64,000 bases of DNA from Hydrogeniiclostridium mannosilyticum (GTDB lineage: Bacteria; Bacillota; Clostridia; Oscillospirales; Acutalibacteraceae). The DNA lies in the NCBI RefSeq assembly GCF_003268275.1, contig NZ_QLYR01000007.1, positions 1-64,000 of the forward strand, written 5' to 3'. The translations under genes were made by a program, and so were the position numbers. The notes beneath the pieces are model-generated. The model saw nothing but the letters and a program-made list of their open reading frames with translations, had not been told where the DNA came from and ran no database searches. This document shows, in pieces, positions 23,440 to 33,037 of the stretch (positions are counted from its first letter, which is position 1; every line of letters begins with the position of its first letter).

Positions 23440-23664
23440 GTCTACAAACGCCATCCTGTTAAAAGTCAAAAATGGTCAATACTCCTTGTATAACGCAATA
23501 AACGCGCCTGTCAAATTTTGGTGCTTCGCGTCAGCCGGGCGCGCTGCCGTCGAGGATTTTCACGGTTTTATACCGCGCCGCCATGGACATCCGCCGCCGC
23601 GGCCTCTATAATGGGCTTAGAGTCGGTAAATATTACTAATTTTGTTTTTAACCTCCTCCTTTCC

Positions 23665-23706
23665 TGCGAAATATGGTATAATGGCAACAAACCTCTGGTT
23701 TGTTGC
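23665..23706 (+). promoter_or_regulatory. Extended -10 promoter and hairpin upstream of rlmB
   Basis: TATAAT at about 23676-23681, preceded by TGG (extended -10), with no good -35. Directly after it, CAACAAACC and GGTTTGTTG form a 9-bp hairpin with a 3-base loop (about 23685-23705). The transcript would run through the 142-bp tandem repeats before reaching rlmB. Confidence 0.5.
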
Positions 23707-23720
23707 TGGGAAGCCCCCGT

Positions 23721-24014
23721 CTATCGGGGCGAAGCCCCTCCCGCGCTGGCGCGCGGCGGGTACTTCCCTCATTCTCTACGCCTTGCGCGGCGCTTTTTTA
23801 AAGCGTCGGGCTCTATTGCCATACTAGCCGCAAGGCTTCCTTTTGCAGCCGGAGGCCACCCTCTATCGGGGCGAAGCCCCTCCCGCGCTGGCGCGCGGCG
23901 GGTACTTCCCTCACCCTCTACGCCTTGCGCGGCGCTTTTTTAAAGCGTCGGGCTCTATTGCCATACTAGCCGCAAGGCTTCCTTTTGCAGCCGGAGGCCA
24001 CCCTCTAGCGGGGC
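23721..24014. repeat. 142-bp tandem direct repeat, two copies plus start of a third
   Basis: Copy 1 is 23721-23862, copy 2 is 23863-24004, and a third begins at 24005 (CTAGCGGGG) and breaks off. The copies differ at two bases that I can find (near 23775/23917). Each unit contains the small hairpin GGGGCGAAGCCCC, a CCGCGC/GCGCGG stem and a GCGCTTTTTTAAAGCG hairpin. No convincing protein frame. It makes up most of the rlmB leader. Confidence 0.85.
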
Positions 24015-24090
24015 AATCTTATTTCCCGTTTCAACGCCTATTGTAAATATTTTCTATCAACGACGAATCGTCTTATAAAGGAGTGCACAT

Positions 24091-25005
24091 ATGAAGGAAA
24101 GAAATCCCCGGCGCGGCGCAGCCGCCGGACACCAAGGAGAATTTGTGAGAAAGGCGCATGTGTCCGGACGGGATCCCCTTCCCCAGCGGGACCGTGCGGA
24201 GAGCTCCAGGAAGGACGAGGAAGGCCACGGGCTACAGATTATTGCAGGCCGCAATGCGGTCAACGAGGCGCTGCGCAGCGGACGCACCATAGATGTGCTC
24301 TATATCGCACGCGATGCCCTGCGTGCGGGAACCGACGCCCAAGATGCCCCGTCCGCCAAAGGCCTCCGCGCACTTGCAGCCAAGGCCAGGGCCGCCGGGG
24401 CGGTCATTAAGGAGGCCGATAACCGAAAGCTTGACGGCCTCTGCGGCGGCGCTGTCCACCAAGGCGTCGTTGCCTCCGCCGCGGTTAAGGAATATGTCAC
24501 GGTGGATGAAATCCTGAACCTTGCGCAGCAGCGCGGGGAAGCCCCGTTTATCATCATCGCGGACGAATTGGAGGATCCGCACAACCTGGGCGCCATTCTC
24601 CGCACCGCCGAATGCGCCGGCGCGCACGGAGTCATTATTCCCAAGCGCCGTTCCGTAGGGCTGACCTACGCGGTTGGCAAGGCCTCCGCTGGGGCGGTGG
24701 AGTACATGCCCGTGGCCCGTGCCGTTAATATTGCCGCCACAATCGAGGATCTGAAAAAGCGCGGCGTCTGGATTTACGCTGCGGACATGGACGGCCAGCC
24801 TTGGTGCTCGGTGGACTATTCCGGCCCCTGCGCGCTGGTCATTGGCTCCGAGGGCAGCGGCGTCGGCCGTCTGGTGAAAGAAAAGAGCGATTTCGTAATA
24901 TCTTTGCCGTTAAAGGGTAAAATAAACTCACTGAACGCCTCCGTTGCCTGCGGCATCCTGTGCTATGAGGTTGCCCGTCAGCGGGGCGGGTGGAAGGCCC
25001 GTTAA
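24091..25005 (+). CDS. rlmB: 23S rRNA 2'-O-methyltransferase, RlmB/TrmH type
   Basis: A 304-residue SpoU-family methyltransferase. Residues about 1-50 are a charged extension. A substrate-binding domain (IAGRNAVNEALRSGR) follows, then the knotted SAM domain with LEDPHNLGAILRTAECAGAHG (motif 1, about residue 165), VIGSEGSGVG (motif 2) and LPLKGKINSLNASVACGI (motif 3). It probably methylates G2251 of 23S rRNA, though other TrmH-group targets are possible. ATG 24091 has AAAGGAG 7 bases upstream. Confidence 0.9.
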   Translation: MKERNPRRGAAAGHQGEFVRKAHVSGRDPLPQRDRAESSRKDEEGHGLQIIAGRNAVNEALRSGRTIDVLYIARDALRAGTDAQDAPSAKGLRALAAKARAAGAVIKEADNRKLDGLCGGAVHQGVVASAAVKEYVTVDEILNLAQQRGEAPFIIIADELEDPHNLGAILRTAECAGAHGVIIPKRRSVGLTYAVGKASAGAVEYMPVARAVNIAATIEDLKKRGVWIYAADMDGQPWCSVDYSGPCALVIGSEGSGVGRLVKEKSDFVISLPLKGKINSLNASVACGILCYEVARQRGGWKAR

Positions 25006-25061
25006 AGGCCGGTCCGCCCGGCGGCAGTCCTGATAACTTGTGCGGGGAGTGAACCTGAACG

Positions 25062-28000
25062 ATGGATGAAAATAAAAAGAATGAACGGCCGGAGGACACC
25101 GGGAACGACCTTTCCCTGGATGAAATCCTCGCCGATATTGAAGCAGAACGGCGGCAAGCCGCGCCGAACGACCGGCAAGCGCCGGCGAAGGCAGCTGTAC
25201 AAGCAGCCGCCCCGGCTGCTAAGCCTGCCGCCGATCCGGCTGTCCATAGCGGACAAACCGGGCGCTCCGGCGCTTCTGCAGCGCCGGATTTTCCGCGCGC
25301 CGCCGATCCGGCCCCGGTACACGACGCCGTACATGACGCCGTGCATGACGCTGCACACGGGGCCGCACGCAAGCCGTCCGGCGCGCCTTACCTGGGTAAA
25401 AAAATTGCCGAGGTCCCGCTTGACCCTGAGGCGGAAAAAGCAGGGGAAGCAAAGCGCCCAGGCGAGCGGAAAAAGGATAAAAAGAGCCGGGGCCTACTCG
25501 GGCGCAGAAAAAAACGCATCCCCGAGCCCGACGAGGAGGATCCCTATTACGGCCTTCAGCTTAAATCGCTGGAGGAATACCGCAAGGACTATGAGAAAAC
25601 GCTTTCTTTCCAGGCCATTACCGACGAGGATCTTGCCGCCCACGCCGCCCAGGATGGGGAAGAGGAGGGGGCGGAATTCCGCTACCTCTTCACCAAGGCG
25701 GAAATCCGCGACCCCAACGAGGAGAGCGAGCTCGCCAAGCGGTTCGAAGAAATCCGCGCGGCGCGCAAGCGCCGGATACAGCAGGCAATCCAGGAAACCG
25801 GCAGCCTGCAAACCGATATATTTTCCCTTGTTAAAGATGAGATGAATCTCACCGAGGAGGAGCTTCGAACGCTGCAAAAAAAGCACGGCCGGAAAGCAGG
25901 CCGCCGGGCGGAAAAGCCGCAGGAAACCCCGGAACTGCTGCTGGAAGCAGCAGACTTCCCGGTGCGGCAGTCCCCTGAGGAGAGCCCCCCTGAGCTGGAA
26001 CAGCAGGCCGCCCCCAAGCGCGCCCCTGAAGGGCCCGCTATTGTCCCCACACCCAAACCGGTACCTGAACCCGGCGGTGTTCCGGGCCCGATCGTTCCCC
26101 CGGAGCCCACAGGCCCCGCCGAACCGGTATCTCCCATCCCCATGCCCACTGCAATGCCGGTTGCCGACCCTATTACCACCCCGATTACCGGGCAAGCAGC
26201 CGGGCAGGAGGGGGTCTCCGCCATCGAATCCCTGTGGAATACGCCGGATACCCCCGAGAAAATCCCCACAGAGAGGCTTCAGCCTGCCCCCGGTGAATCC
26301 GTGCCGCCGGTTGTCCCGGCAGCGCCCGTTCCTTCCTGCCATCCCGCGGAGCCTGCCCCCGCTGTTGTTCCGCAGCCCTCCGATACAGCGCCCCCGGCAG
26401 CCGTACAGGCCCCGGAGCCTACACAGGAGGAGCCCCCCGTACCGGTCAAGGAACCCGCTCCCGCCGTACAGCCGGCATCCGAGCCAGGCCAGGCCGCCGA
26501 TCCGGCGCCACGGACGGATCCCGAGGCCCCCGGCACAGCCAAGCCGCCGATCCGGCTCAACCAGAGCGCCGAAGACCCATTTACCCTGTACCGGGCGCGA
26601 AATGCCCGGGTACATACCATTGATGTCAACATACTGCCCACGGCGCTTGAACGGGAGGCCAAGCAATATCCCAAACCGGCCCATCTGCCGGAAAAAAAGG
26701 CCGTGCCTGTTGCCGCCCCGGTGGAGCAGACGGAGCAGGATGGCCTGCCGCCCGCCGTCATTGCCCTGCTTGCCGGGGAAACATCCGCCCCGGCCGGGAC
26801 GCCCGGCAAACGGGAGGAAGCCGCCGCAGGCACACCGGATCCGGTTGACATGCCGGCCCCAGCCCGTCAGCCCTCACCAAAACCCGCCGCCCCGGCGGCA
26901 AAGCCTGCCGAGCCGCCGCGCGCCGCACAGAAGCCCGCACAGGCAGACGCCCGGCCCGCGCCGGCGCGGGTTTTGCACAGCATTGACGGGGACAACGGCG
27001 AACCCACCGGCCCGGTGAGAATCAACCGGGCGCTCAGCGACGCGAAAGTGCCCGACCTGCCGGAGGCCCGGGCCGGGGATATGCCCGCGGAGGCCGGGCA
27101 GGCGGAGCCTCCGCACAAGCAGCGCAAACGCGGCCGCTTCCGGGTGCTTGCCGACGAGGAGATGGACAACCGCGCCGACGAGGAGCTCCCGCAGCCGGAG
27201 GAGGAGCTCGACGATTACCGCGACCCCGCGGATGCTCCTTCTATTCTGCACAGCATTGGCGCCTGGAAGCGCGAGCTGCTGCTGCGGATGCTTGTTTCCG
27301 CCCTGTGCGTGCTGCTGCTCGGCGCCGTGGGCTTCCTAGGAGAATTTTCTCTTTTCTCTGCCAGTGGGCAGCCCGTCCTGCCGGTGCAGACCTATCTGAT
27401 TTTAAATGTTATTTTTCTAATGATTGCCATTCTCTTTAACGGGCAGACCCTTCTGAACGGCCTCAAGGGCTTGTTCTTCCTGCGCGCAAACAGCGACAGC
27501 GGCGTAGCCGTTGCCGCGCTGGTCGCGGAGGTCCACGCCCTTGTTCTGGCCTTTGTCCCGGAGCGGGTGACGGATTCCACCCTGCACCTCTATGTACTGC
27601 CTGCGGCGCTGGCGCTGCTGCTCAATACGGCGGGCAAGCTGGTGCAGGTCCGCCGCGTGGGGCGCAATTTCCACTTTGTCTCCTCACCGGAGGCTAAAAT
27701 GTCCGTGCAGATTTTTGACGACCACAACACCGCGCTGCGAATGGGGCGCGACTGCGTTCCCGGCGTGCCGGTGATCGCCTATCAGAAGAAGGCTCATTTT
27801 CTGCGCAATTTCCTGCGGCTTTCCTTTGAATTTGACCCCAGCGACCAAAATTCCCAGCTGATTGCGCCGTTGGGGGTCATTGCCTCCCTGGTACTGTGCA
27901 TCGCGGCCTTCCTCCTCTCCGGCGATGCGCTGGCGGCGCTGACAGCCCTGACGGTTTCATGCTGCGTCTGCGTGCCCTTTACCAATACCCTCAGCGTCAA

Positions 28001-28937
28001 CCTGCCGCTGAAGGCCCTGGATAAGCTTTCGGCACGCTGCGGCGCCATGCTGTGCGGCTACCCAGCCGTGGAAAAATTCAGCCGCGTCAACGCCGTCATG
28101 CTCGATGCGCGCGACCTCTTCCCGCGCGGGACGCTGGTTCTCAACGGGATTAAAACCTTCGGCGGACAGCGCATCGACGAAGCCATTGTGGATGCCACCG
28201 GGCTGATGTGCGCTGTTGGCGGGCCGCTGAGCGACCTGTTCAGCCAGATTGTGCAAAACCGCCGGGAAATCCTGCCCAAGGTCGAAAACCCTCTCTACGA
28301 GGACGGCATGGGCGTTGTCGGCTGGGTGTCCGGACGGAGAATCCTGGTGGGCAACCGCCTGCTGATGCAGTCCTATTCCATTGAGCCCCCCTCGGCGGAC
28401 TACGAGGAAACCTACCGCATGGGCGGGCGGCAGCTGCTCTACCTGGCGGCGGACGGCGAGCTTGTCGCCATGTTCCTCATCTCCTACATTTCAGACCGCC
28501 GCCGGGCGGCGGAACTGCACCGCATGGAGGACAACGGCCTGAGCCTGATTGTGCGCACCTGTGATCCCTCCATTACCCCGGCCTTCCTCGCCGGCTGCTT
28601 CCAGCTTGACGAGAGCAGCATTGCCGTGCTGCCGGATTCCCTCGGCAAGGTCTATGAGGGCATCACCGCGGAGCCCGACGGCCGTGCCGACGCGCTGATG
28701 GCCACCAAGGGACGCCCCACCGCTATGATGCGGATGATCACCGCCTGTGTCCGCCAGCGCGCCAATATCTCCATTGCCGTGGCACTGCAGGCGATTGCCG
28801 TGGTGCTGGGCTTCCTGCTGGCTGCCTTTCTCACCTGCTATTCGGGCCTGCCGCGCCTGACGACCCTCTTCCTGGTGCTCTACGAGGTGCTTTGGTCCAT
28901 TGCGATTCTGGCGCTGCCGCGCCTGCGCAAGCCTTAA
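25062..28937 (+). CDS. Large membrane protein with degenerate P-type ATPase domain
   Basis: A 1291-residue protein. Residues 1-725 are mostly disordered, Pro/Ala/Glu-rich, with a helical part near 160-270. Residues about 728-1291 follow the fold order of a heavy-metal P-type ATPase: membrane spans, a CCVCVPFT segment where CPC should be, a large cytoplasmic loop, then two final spans. The catalytic DKTGT is replaced by DARDLF (Asp about 1015) and the hinge TGDN by TCDPS, so phosphorylation and transport are unlikely. GMGVVGWVSGRRILVGN still resembles the nucleotide-binding domain. It looks like a pseudoenzyme with a regulatory or structural role. Starts 57 bases after rlmB and may be co-transcribed. 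Confidence 0.7.
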   Translation: MDENKKNERPEDTGNDLSLDEILADIEAERRQAAPNDRQAPAKAAVQAAAPAAKPAADPAVHSGQTGRSGASAAPDFPRAADPAPVHDAVHDAVHDAAHGAARKPSGAPYLGKKIAEVPLDPEAEKAGEAKRPGERKKDKKSRGLLGRRKKRIPEPDEEDPYYGLQLKSLEEYRKDYEKTLSFQAITDEDLAAHAAQDGEEEGAEFRYLFTKAEIRDPNEESELAKRFEEIRAARKRRIQQAIQETGSLQTDIFSLVKDEMNLTEEELRTLQKKHGRKAGRRAEKPQETPELLLEAADFPVRQSPEESPPELEQQAAPKRAPEGPAIVPTPKPVPEPGGVPGPIVPPEPTGPAEPVSPIPMPTAMPVADPITTPITGQAAGQEGVSAIESLWNTPDTPEKIPTERLQPAPGESVPPVVPAAPVPSCHPAEPAPAVVPQPSDTAPPAAVQAPEPTQEEPPVPVKEPAPAVQPASEPGQAADPAPRTDPEAPGTAKPPIRLNQSAEDPFTLYRARNARVHTIDVNILPTALEREAKQYPKPAHLPEKKAVPVAAPVEQTEQDGLPPAVIALLAGETSAPAGTPGKREEAAAGTPDPVDMPAPARQPSPKPAAPAAKPAEPPRAAQKPAQADARPAPARVLHSIDGDNGEPTGPVRINRALSDAKVPDLPEARAGDMPAEAGQAEPPHKQRKRGRFRVLADEEMDNRADEELPQPEEELDDYRDPADAPSILHSIGAWKRELLLRMLVSALCVLLLGAVGFLGEFSLFSASGQPVLPVQTYLILNVIFLMIAILFNGQTLLNGLKGLFFLRANSDSGVAVAALVAEVHALVLAFVPERVTDSTLHLYVLPAALALLLNTAGKLVQVRRVGRNFHFVSSPEAKMSVQIFDDHNTALRMGRDCVPGVPVIAYQKKAHFLRNFLRLSFEFDPSDQNSQLIAPLGVIASLVLCIAAFLLSGDALAALTALTVSCCVCVPFTNTLSVNLPLKALDKLSARCGAMLCGYPAVEKFSRVNAVMLDARDLFPRGTLVLNGIKTFGGQRIDEAIVDATGLMCAVGGPLSDLFSQIVQNRREILPKVENPLYEDGMGVVGWVSGRRILVGNRLLMQSYSIEPPSADYEETYRMGGRQLLYLAADGELVAMFLISYISDRRRAAELHRMEDNGLSLIVRTCDPSITPAFLAGCFQLDESSIAVLPDSLGKVYEGITAEPDGRADALMATKGRPTAMMRMITACVRQRANISIAVALQAIAVVLGFLLAAFLTCYSGLPRLTTLFLVLYEVLWSIAILALPRLRKP

Positions 28938-29084
28938 TATCAAGCCGGGGCCTACTCCCCTATGCCCGGGATTCCCGGCAAGCGCGCCGCGGCGCGCAAA
29001 CGGCTTGGCGCGGATGGATTTCTGAAAGAATTTTCCCCGGCAAAAGGGCGAAAGGCCGCCGGGTGAAGCTTTAAAACAACCATG

Positions 29085-29130
29085 AGCAAAAGCCGCCCCT
29101 TTTCCTGCCGGAAAAAGGGGCGGCTTTGTG
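29085..29130. terminator. Bidirectional terminator
   Basis: AAAAGCCGCCCCTTTT pairs with AAAAAGGGGCGGCTTT around a short loop. It lies between convergent genes (pseudo-ATPase and VanZ). Confidence 0.7.
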
Positions 29131-29189
29131 GTGTTTTCTTCATTTTCGGGCGGCCTGCCCGGCTTTGCCGCACAAAACGCGCCGTTTTG

Positions 29190-29861
29190 TCAGAGCAGCA
29201 CCCCGCCGCCCGTGAGGCTGTAAAGGCCAAGGCTGATGAAGGGCCGCACAAAAAAATTATACAGGCATATGCCCCCCAGGCTCACCAACGCATAATGGCG
29301 CACCCAAAAACCGGCCTGGGTATTATCAAGCTGAAACGCCGGTGCAAGCCGCCGTCCGGCCAGCCGGTACAGCAGCCAACCAATAACGGCGCCCAGTGTG
29401 TTGGCGATTAAATCGTCAATATCCGTTACGCGCCAGTTGAGGAGCTGGCTGAGCTCGACCCACAACGAGAGGGCAAAGCCCAGGCCCAAGAGCCGCCCGA
29501 AATGCTCGCAGCGCTTCCACAGCAGCGGCAGAAAAAAGCCAACCGGCATAAAGAGAATGGTATTAAGCACCAGGCCAAGCCGGGTTGCCTGGGCCCCGGG
29601 CATAAAAAACGGAACCAGGTTGAGCTCCCTAGGGCCGAACATCGCTGCGCCCATCGTCCCCACATCCAATATCCCCGCGGAGCCGGTCACCGAAAGAATC
29701 TCCACCACCATAAAAGCAAAGAGCTGCCAAAGCACCCAGGCCCCGCGCCGCACCTGAAGCTGCTCCTTCCTGCAACGCCGGTTCATAATAATTTGCAGCA
29801 GCAGGAGAAACGGGAAAAACGCGGCATAGCCGGTCAAGGCCTCCAGAAAAAGCGCTATCAT
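29190..29861 (-). CDS. VanZ family membrane protein
   Basis: A 223-residue protein with about six membrane spans. VanZ-like features are LNLVPFFMPG and, in the middle, LNTILFMPVGFFLPLLW and LSQLLNWRVTDIDDLIANTLG. VanZ homologues give low-level teicoplanin tolerance in enterococci, but most have no known role. The ATG at 29861 follows a GAGGG site. No van genes are nearby, so resistance should not be assumed. It is preceded and followed by unrelated genes. Confidence 0.8.
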   Translation of the reverse strand: MIALFLEALTGYAAFFPFLLLLQIIMNRRCRKEQLQVRRGAWVLWQLFAFMVVEILSVTGSAGILDVGTMGAAMFGPRELNLVPFFMPGAQATRLGLVLNTILFMPVGFFLPLLWKRCEHFGRLLGLGFALSLWVELSQLLNWRVTDIDDLIANTLGAVIGWLLYRLAGRRLAPAFQLDNTQAGFWVRHYALVSLGGICLYNFFVRPFISLGLYSLTGGGVLL

Positions 29862-30000
29862 CTTCACATCACCCTCTTGAAGTATAGCAGCCCTTTCTGA
29901 ACAACCGCCGTCTTCTTTCAAACGAAAGAATAACAAAACCTTACGGCTTTTTTAACAACGGGCCCAAAAACCGTTGAAACCCCCTTGCCCCGGCTGCCGG

Positions 30001-32079
30001 CTATTTCTCATAAAGCACCGCCAGCGAACGCGGGGGAATGACGCGGCTCCCGCCGCAGACCTTTCCGTCCGGCTCCTCCGGGGAGAAGAACCACAGGTTG
30101 CTGGTTTGCAGCTCAAAGCGCACCTTTACTTCAGCGGGCCTTTCTGCATCCGTGTTGGCAATGGCGGCGGCACGGCGCCCGGTTCCAGGCTCAATGAACA
30201 CGGAATAATGCAGGCTCTCCTTTTGCGCGGATTCCAGCAGCAGCCCCTTAGTACCGGTAAACTCGGCATCCCACAGCAAATTGCTGTAGCGGGTACGCAG
30301 CGCATCCACCATGCGCCCGTAAGCGATCGTCCGCGGAAAATCCTCCGGGGAGCCCTTAAACATATAGGGCTCGTAGCTGATAATATAGCGGTAGACCAGG
30401 CACAGATTGATGGCGTCGCGGTCGTTGAACCCTGTTACCGCCGCCATTAGCCCGGCGTAGGGGTCCAGGTAGCGCTGCAGTGGGATGTGGTCCGGGGTAA
30501 TTCGGAAATAGGCCAGGGCGTAGTCCCGCAGCTCCAAATCATAGCACGCCTCCCCCGCAAAAAGGAAATCGGGCTTCTTCTTTTCCGCAACAGCGCGGAA
30601 ATCCTGCGCCAGAAGATGGTCGCCCGCATAGATATTAGCCGGGACATGGTGTCCGTGGGACGGGTCAAAGCAATAAAACGCCCCGCCGTGGTGCTGGCAC
30701 TCATCGTATAGGATTCCATCGGCGCCGAGGTCGATGCTCTTTTCAAATTCACCGCAGCAAAAGTCCCGCCATTGGGCGCTGTTCATACACATGGGGACCA
30801 GGCGGCGGGTATTGATGTCGGAGAGCTGGGCAGGCGTCTGGTACTGGTAGCCAGGGTGGACCCGGTAATCCCCATAGGGGTCTTTTGCCGCATATTGCAG
30901 GAAGCGCGTGCGGAACTGCGGCAGGCTGCGGTCCGCCCAGGTATATTTGTTGAAGAGGACGACCTTGACGCCCATCTGCTGAATCTCCGCGATTGCCTGC
31001 CGCAGCTCCCCGGCGGTCCCCAGACGGCCGTCGGTGTCATGCAGGGGATAGGCGCGGTCCTGCCCGCCGGTATTCCAGCCCACCAGCTGAATGGCCCGGA
31101 TGCCGTTCTGTGCGCAGGAGCGCCCGTAGCGCACCAAGTCCTGATACCGGCAGCGCAGCTCATCCTCCGGGGAATTAATATGCAGCTGCAGCCAGGCGTG
31201 GACAGGCTTTATCCAGGATGGGGCAGGGGGGCGCTTAAACCAGGTTGAACGCCAGCTCTTGTACAGATCCGCGCCGCGCTCCCAATTGCCTTCATAAGCT
31301 CCGGCAAACACCGGCGAGGCCTCCACCGTCTCACCGGGGGCGGCATAGGGAAAGTGAAAAACCTTCAGCTCCATGTGCACGGGCTTGCCGTCCGCCTCGC
31401 GCCCGGCGGGCACCGTAAAGCGCAAGGAATCCTCCTGCCCGGGCTTCATGACAAAACAGAACTGCACCAGCTCCTTGCAGGTGGTATCATGGTTGCCGAC
31501 ATACAAGCCCTGTTCCTCATTGCCCACCAGCACAAAGGGGCTTTCAGGGCCCCCGGCCAGCTGAGTAGGGTAATCCACGCCCCAGTAACCCATCTGGTTG
31601 GCAAAATGCGGCGCAAGCTCTGTTTTCATCAATCTGCAGTAAGCGCCGTTCATCCGGTAAAAGGGCTGCGCACCCTCCGGCCGCTCCACCGCGCCTAGGC
31701 AGGGGTATTCCACACTCTCGACCGTATAGGGGGACCGGTTCTCCACCCTGCTTTCAAAGAGCAGCCCCCGCATATGCAGGGTAACACGCGCCGTGAAGAT
31801 AATGTCCAGCAGGCCGGTATATGCGCTTTTCAGCCCCTTCCAGGTAAATTGGAGCACATTATCCGCCGGTTGTCCCAGCTCCGGCGGTTGCTGCTCACTG
31901 CCGTAAACGGTGTTGTTCCGCCGGCCCTCCAGCGGCACCTGCATGGCAAATGAAAGCGCCAGGGCCTCACGCTCCTGTATTTTCCAGCCGGTTTTTCTGT
32001 TTTTCAGCCTTACAAGCCTGCCATATTCATCGAAGGCGGCCTCCAGCCGTTGGTTGCGTAAAATAAATTCTTTCATCAT
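30001..32079 (-). CDS. DUF6259 family protein, probable glycoside hydrolase
   Basis: A 692-residue cytoplasmic protein (no signal peptide). An N-terminal beta-sandwich (1-290) precedes a TIM-barrel-like domain with HAWLQLHINSPEDELRCRY, IRAIQLVGWNTGGQDR, ADGILYDECQHH (candidate catalytic acid) and FLFAGEACYDLEL. It matches the DUF6259 group, related in layout to alpha-galactosidase-like clans. Substrate unknown. AGGAGG lies 5-8 bases before two adjacent ATGs (32079 and 32076). It is a single-gene unit far from transporter genes. Confidence 0.7.
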   Translation of the reverse strand: MMKEFILRNQRLEAAFDEYGRLVRLKNRKTGWKIQEREALALSFAMQVPLEGRRNNTVYGSEQQPPELGQPADNVLQFTWKGLKSAYTGLLDIIFTARVTLHMRGLLFESRVENRSPYTVESVEYPCLGAVERPEGAQPFYRMNGAYCRLMKTELAPHFANQMGYWGVDYPTQLAGGPESPFVLVGNEEQGLYVGNHDTTCKELVQFCFVMKPGQEDSLRFTVPAGREADGKPVHMELKVFHFPYAAPGETVEASPVFAGAYEGNWERGADLYKSWRSTWFKRPPAPSWIKPVHAWLQLHINSPEDELRCRYQDLVRYGRSCAQNGIRAIQLVGWNTGGQDRAYPLHDTDGRLGTAGELRQAIAEIQQMGVKVVLFNKYTWADRSLPQFRTRFLQYAAKDPYGDYRVHPGYQYQTPAQLSDINTRRLVPMCMNSAQWRDFCCGEFEKSIDLGADGILYDECQHHGGAFYCFDPSHGHHVPANIYAGDHLLAQDFRAVAEKKKPDFLFAGEACYDLELRDYALAYFRITPDHIPLQRYLDPYAGLMAAVTGFNDRDAINLCLVYRYIISYEPYMFKGSPEDFPRTIAYGRMVDALRTRYSNLLWDAEFTGTKGLLLESAQKESLHYSVFIEPGTGRRAAAIANTDAERPAEVKVRFELQTSNLWFFSPEEPDGKVCGGSRVIPPRSLAVLYEK

Positions 32080-32186
32080 ACAAGCCTCCTCTCGAGCAGG
32101 CCCAACCGCCTGCCCGTAATGTCTCGGGCCGCACGGAAGCACGCCCCCTCCGCAATAGCGGAAAAATCGTTTTTCTGTTTAATGTT

Positions 32187-32243
32187 AAAAACCCGGGCAG
32201 CAAAGCCATCCTTAAATCGATGTTTTACTGTCCGGGTTTTTCT
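32187..32243 (-). terminator. Terminator between DUF4870 gene and DUF6259 gene
   Basis: AAAACCCGGGCAG pairs with CTGTCCGGGTTTTT (one G-U). T-tracts occur on both strands. On the minus strand it ends the DUF4870 transcript. Confidence 0.65.
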
Positions 32244-32312
32244 ATTACGGCTTCAGCCGCCGACCAGCTGAAGCGCCTTCTCTATGCTGCGCCCGACGGG
32301 CGCACAGGTACC

Positions 32313-32768
32313 TTAAGCCTGCGGGCCCTGCGGGTTCTGCGGGGGAACCGGCTGCTGGTATACAACCTTTTGGCGCACCATGCCGAATGCACGGTTTGCA
32401 ATGCCGCCGAACAGCGGAACATTGGCCTCTTGGCCCTTGCAGGCACGTACCAGGCCCAGAATGGCAAACACCAGCACGACAATGGAAACCAGCGCCTCAA
32501 TCACGCCGAAGAAGCCGCCGATGACGCCGCCGACAAACGGAATGTTGGTGACCGCGCCCAGCAGGGTGCCGAACACATAATCCATCAGGCTGCTGACGAG
32601 CGCAAGCAGAAATGCCTGCAGCGTCTGGCGGGCAGCCCATTCGTCCTTTTCAGCGCCCAGCGCAAACAGGAACAGAACCAGGCACATAAGCGGCTGTCCA
32701 AAAATAGCCAGCAGGAATGCCAGCAGCGGATAAACCCAAAGGCAAATACCCAATTTACCCTTTTGCAT
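32313..32768 (-). CDS. DUF4870-like small membrane protein
   Basis: A 151-residue protein with about four hydrophobic segments (YPLLAFLLAIFGQPLMCLVL; LQAFLLALVSSLMDYVFGTL; an Ile/Val-rich pair) and a Pro/Gln-rich C-terminal tail ending NPQGPQA. It fits DUF4870-type proteins, whose role is unknown. ATG 32768 has GGAGAG about 8 bases upstream. Confidence 0.6.
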   Translation of the reverse strand: MQKGKLGICLWVYPLLAFLLAIFGQPLMCLVLFLFALGAEKDEWAARQTLQAFLLALVSSLMDYVFGTLLGAVTNIPFVGGVIGGFFGVIEALVSIVVLVFAILGLVRACKGQEANVPLFGGIANRAFGMVRQKVVYQQPVPPQNPQGPQA

Positions 32769-32940
32769 GAAAGTCACTCTCCTTCAAAATTACCAAGATT
32801 GATTTAATAAAAGTATATCATATCCACTTAGTGTGTCAAGCGCAAATCGGGAAAATCTAATAAAAATAATCGTGTTTTCCAGCGCTCTGCGGGCGCTTTT
32901 TCCAGCTGTGCGCAACGGCCCCGCGCAGGGGCCCGCCGGC

Positions 32941-32978
32941 ATATAAAAAGGGGAGCCGCGCACCGCCGGGCTCCCCTG
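32941..32978 (-). terminator. Terminator of the Gld-type exporter operon
   Basis: On the minus strand GGGGAGCC (32969-32976) and GGCTCCCC (32950-32957) pair around an 11-base loop, followed by TTTTTATAT. Confidence 0.8.
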
Positions 32979-33037
32979 TAAAAATGCCGGTCTCCCCGCT
33001 TAAACGGCGGCGGGGCGCTGTGCCGGATAAATAGCGC

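Noticed and set aside
23518-23943. Open frame through the 142-bp tandem repeats
   Set aside because: 142 is not a multiple of three and the hairpin content explains the sequence better than a protein.
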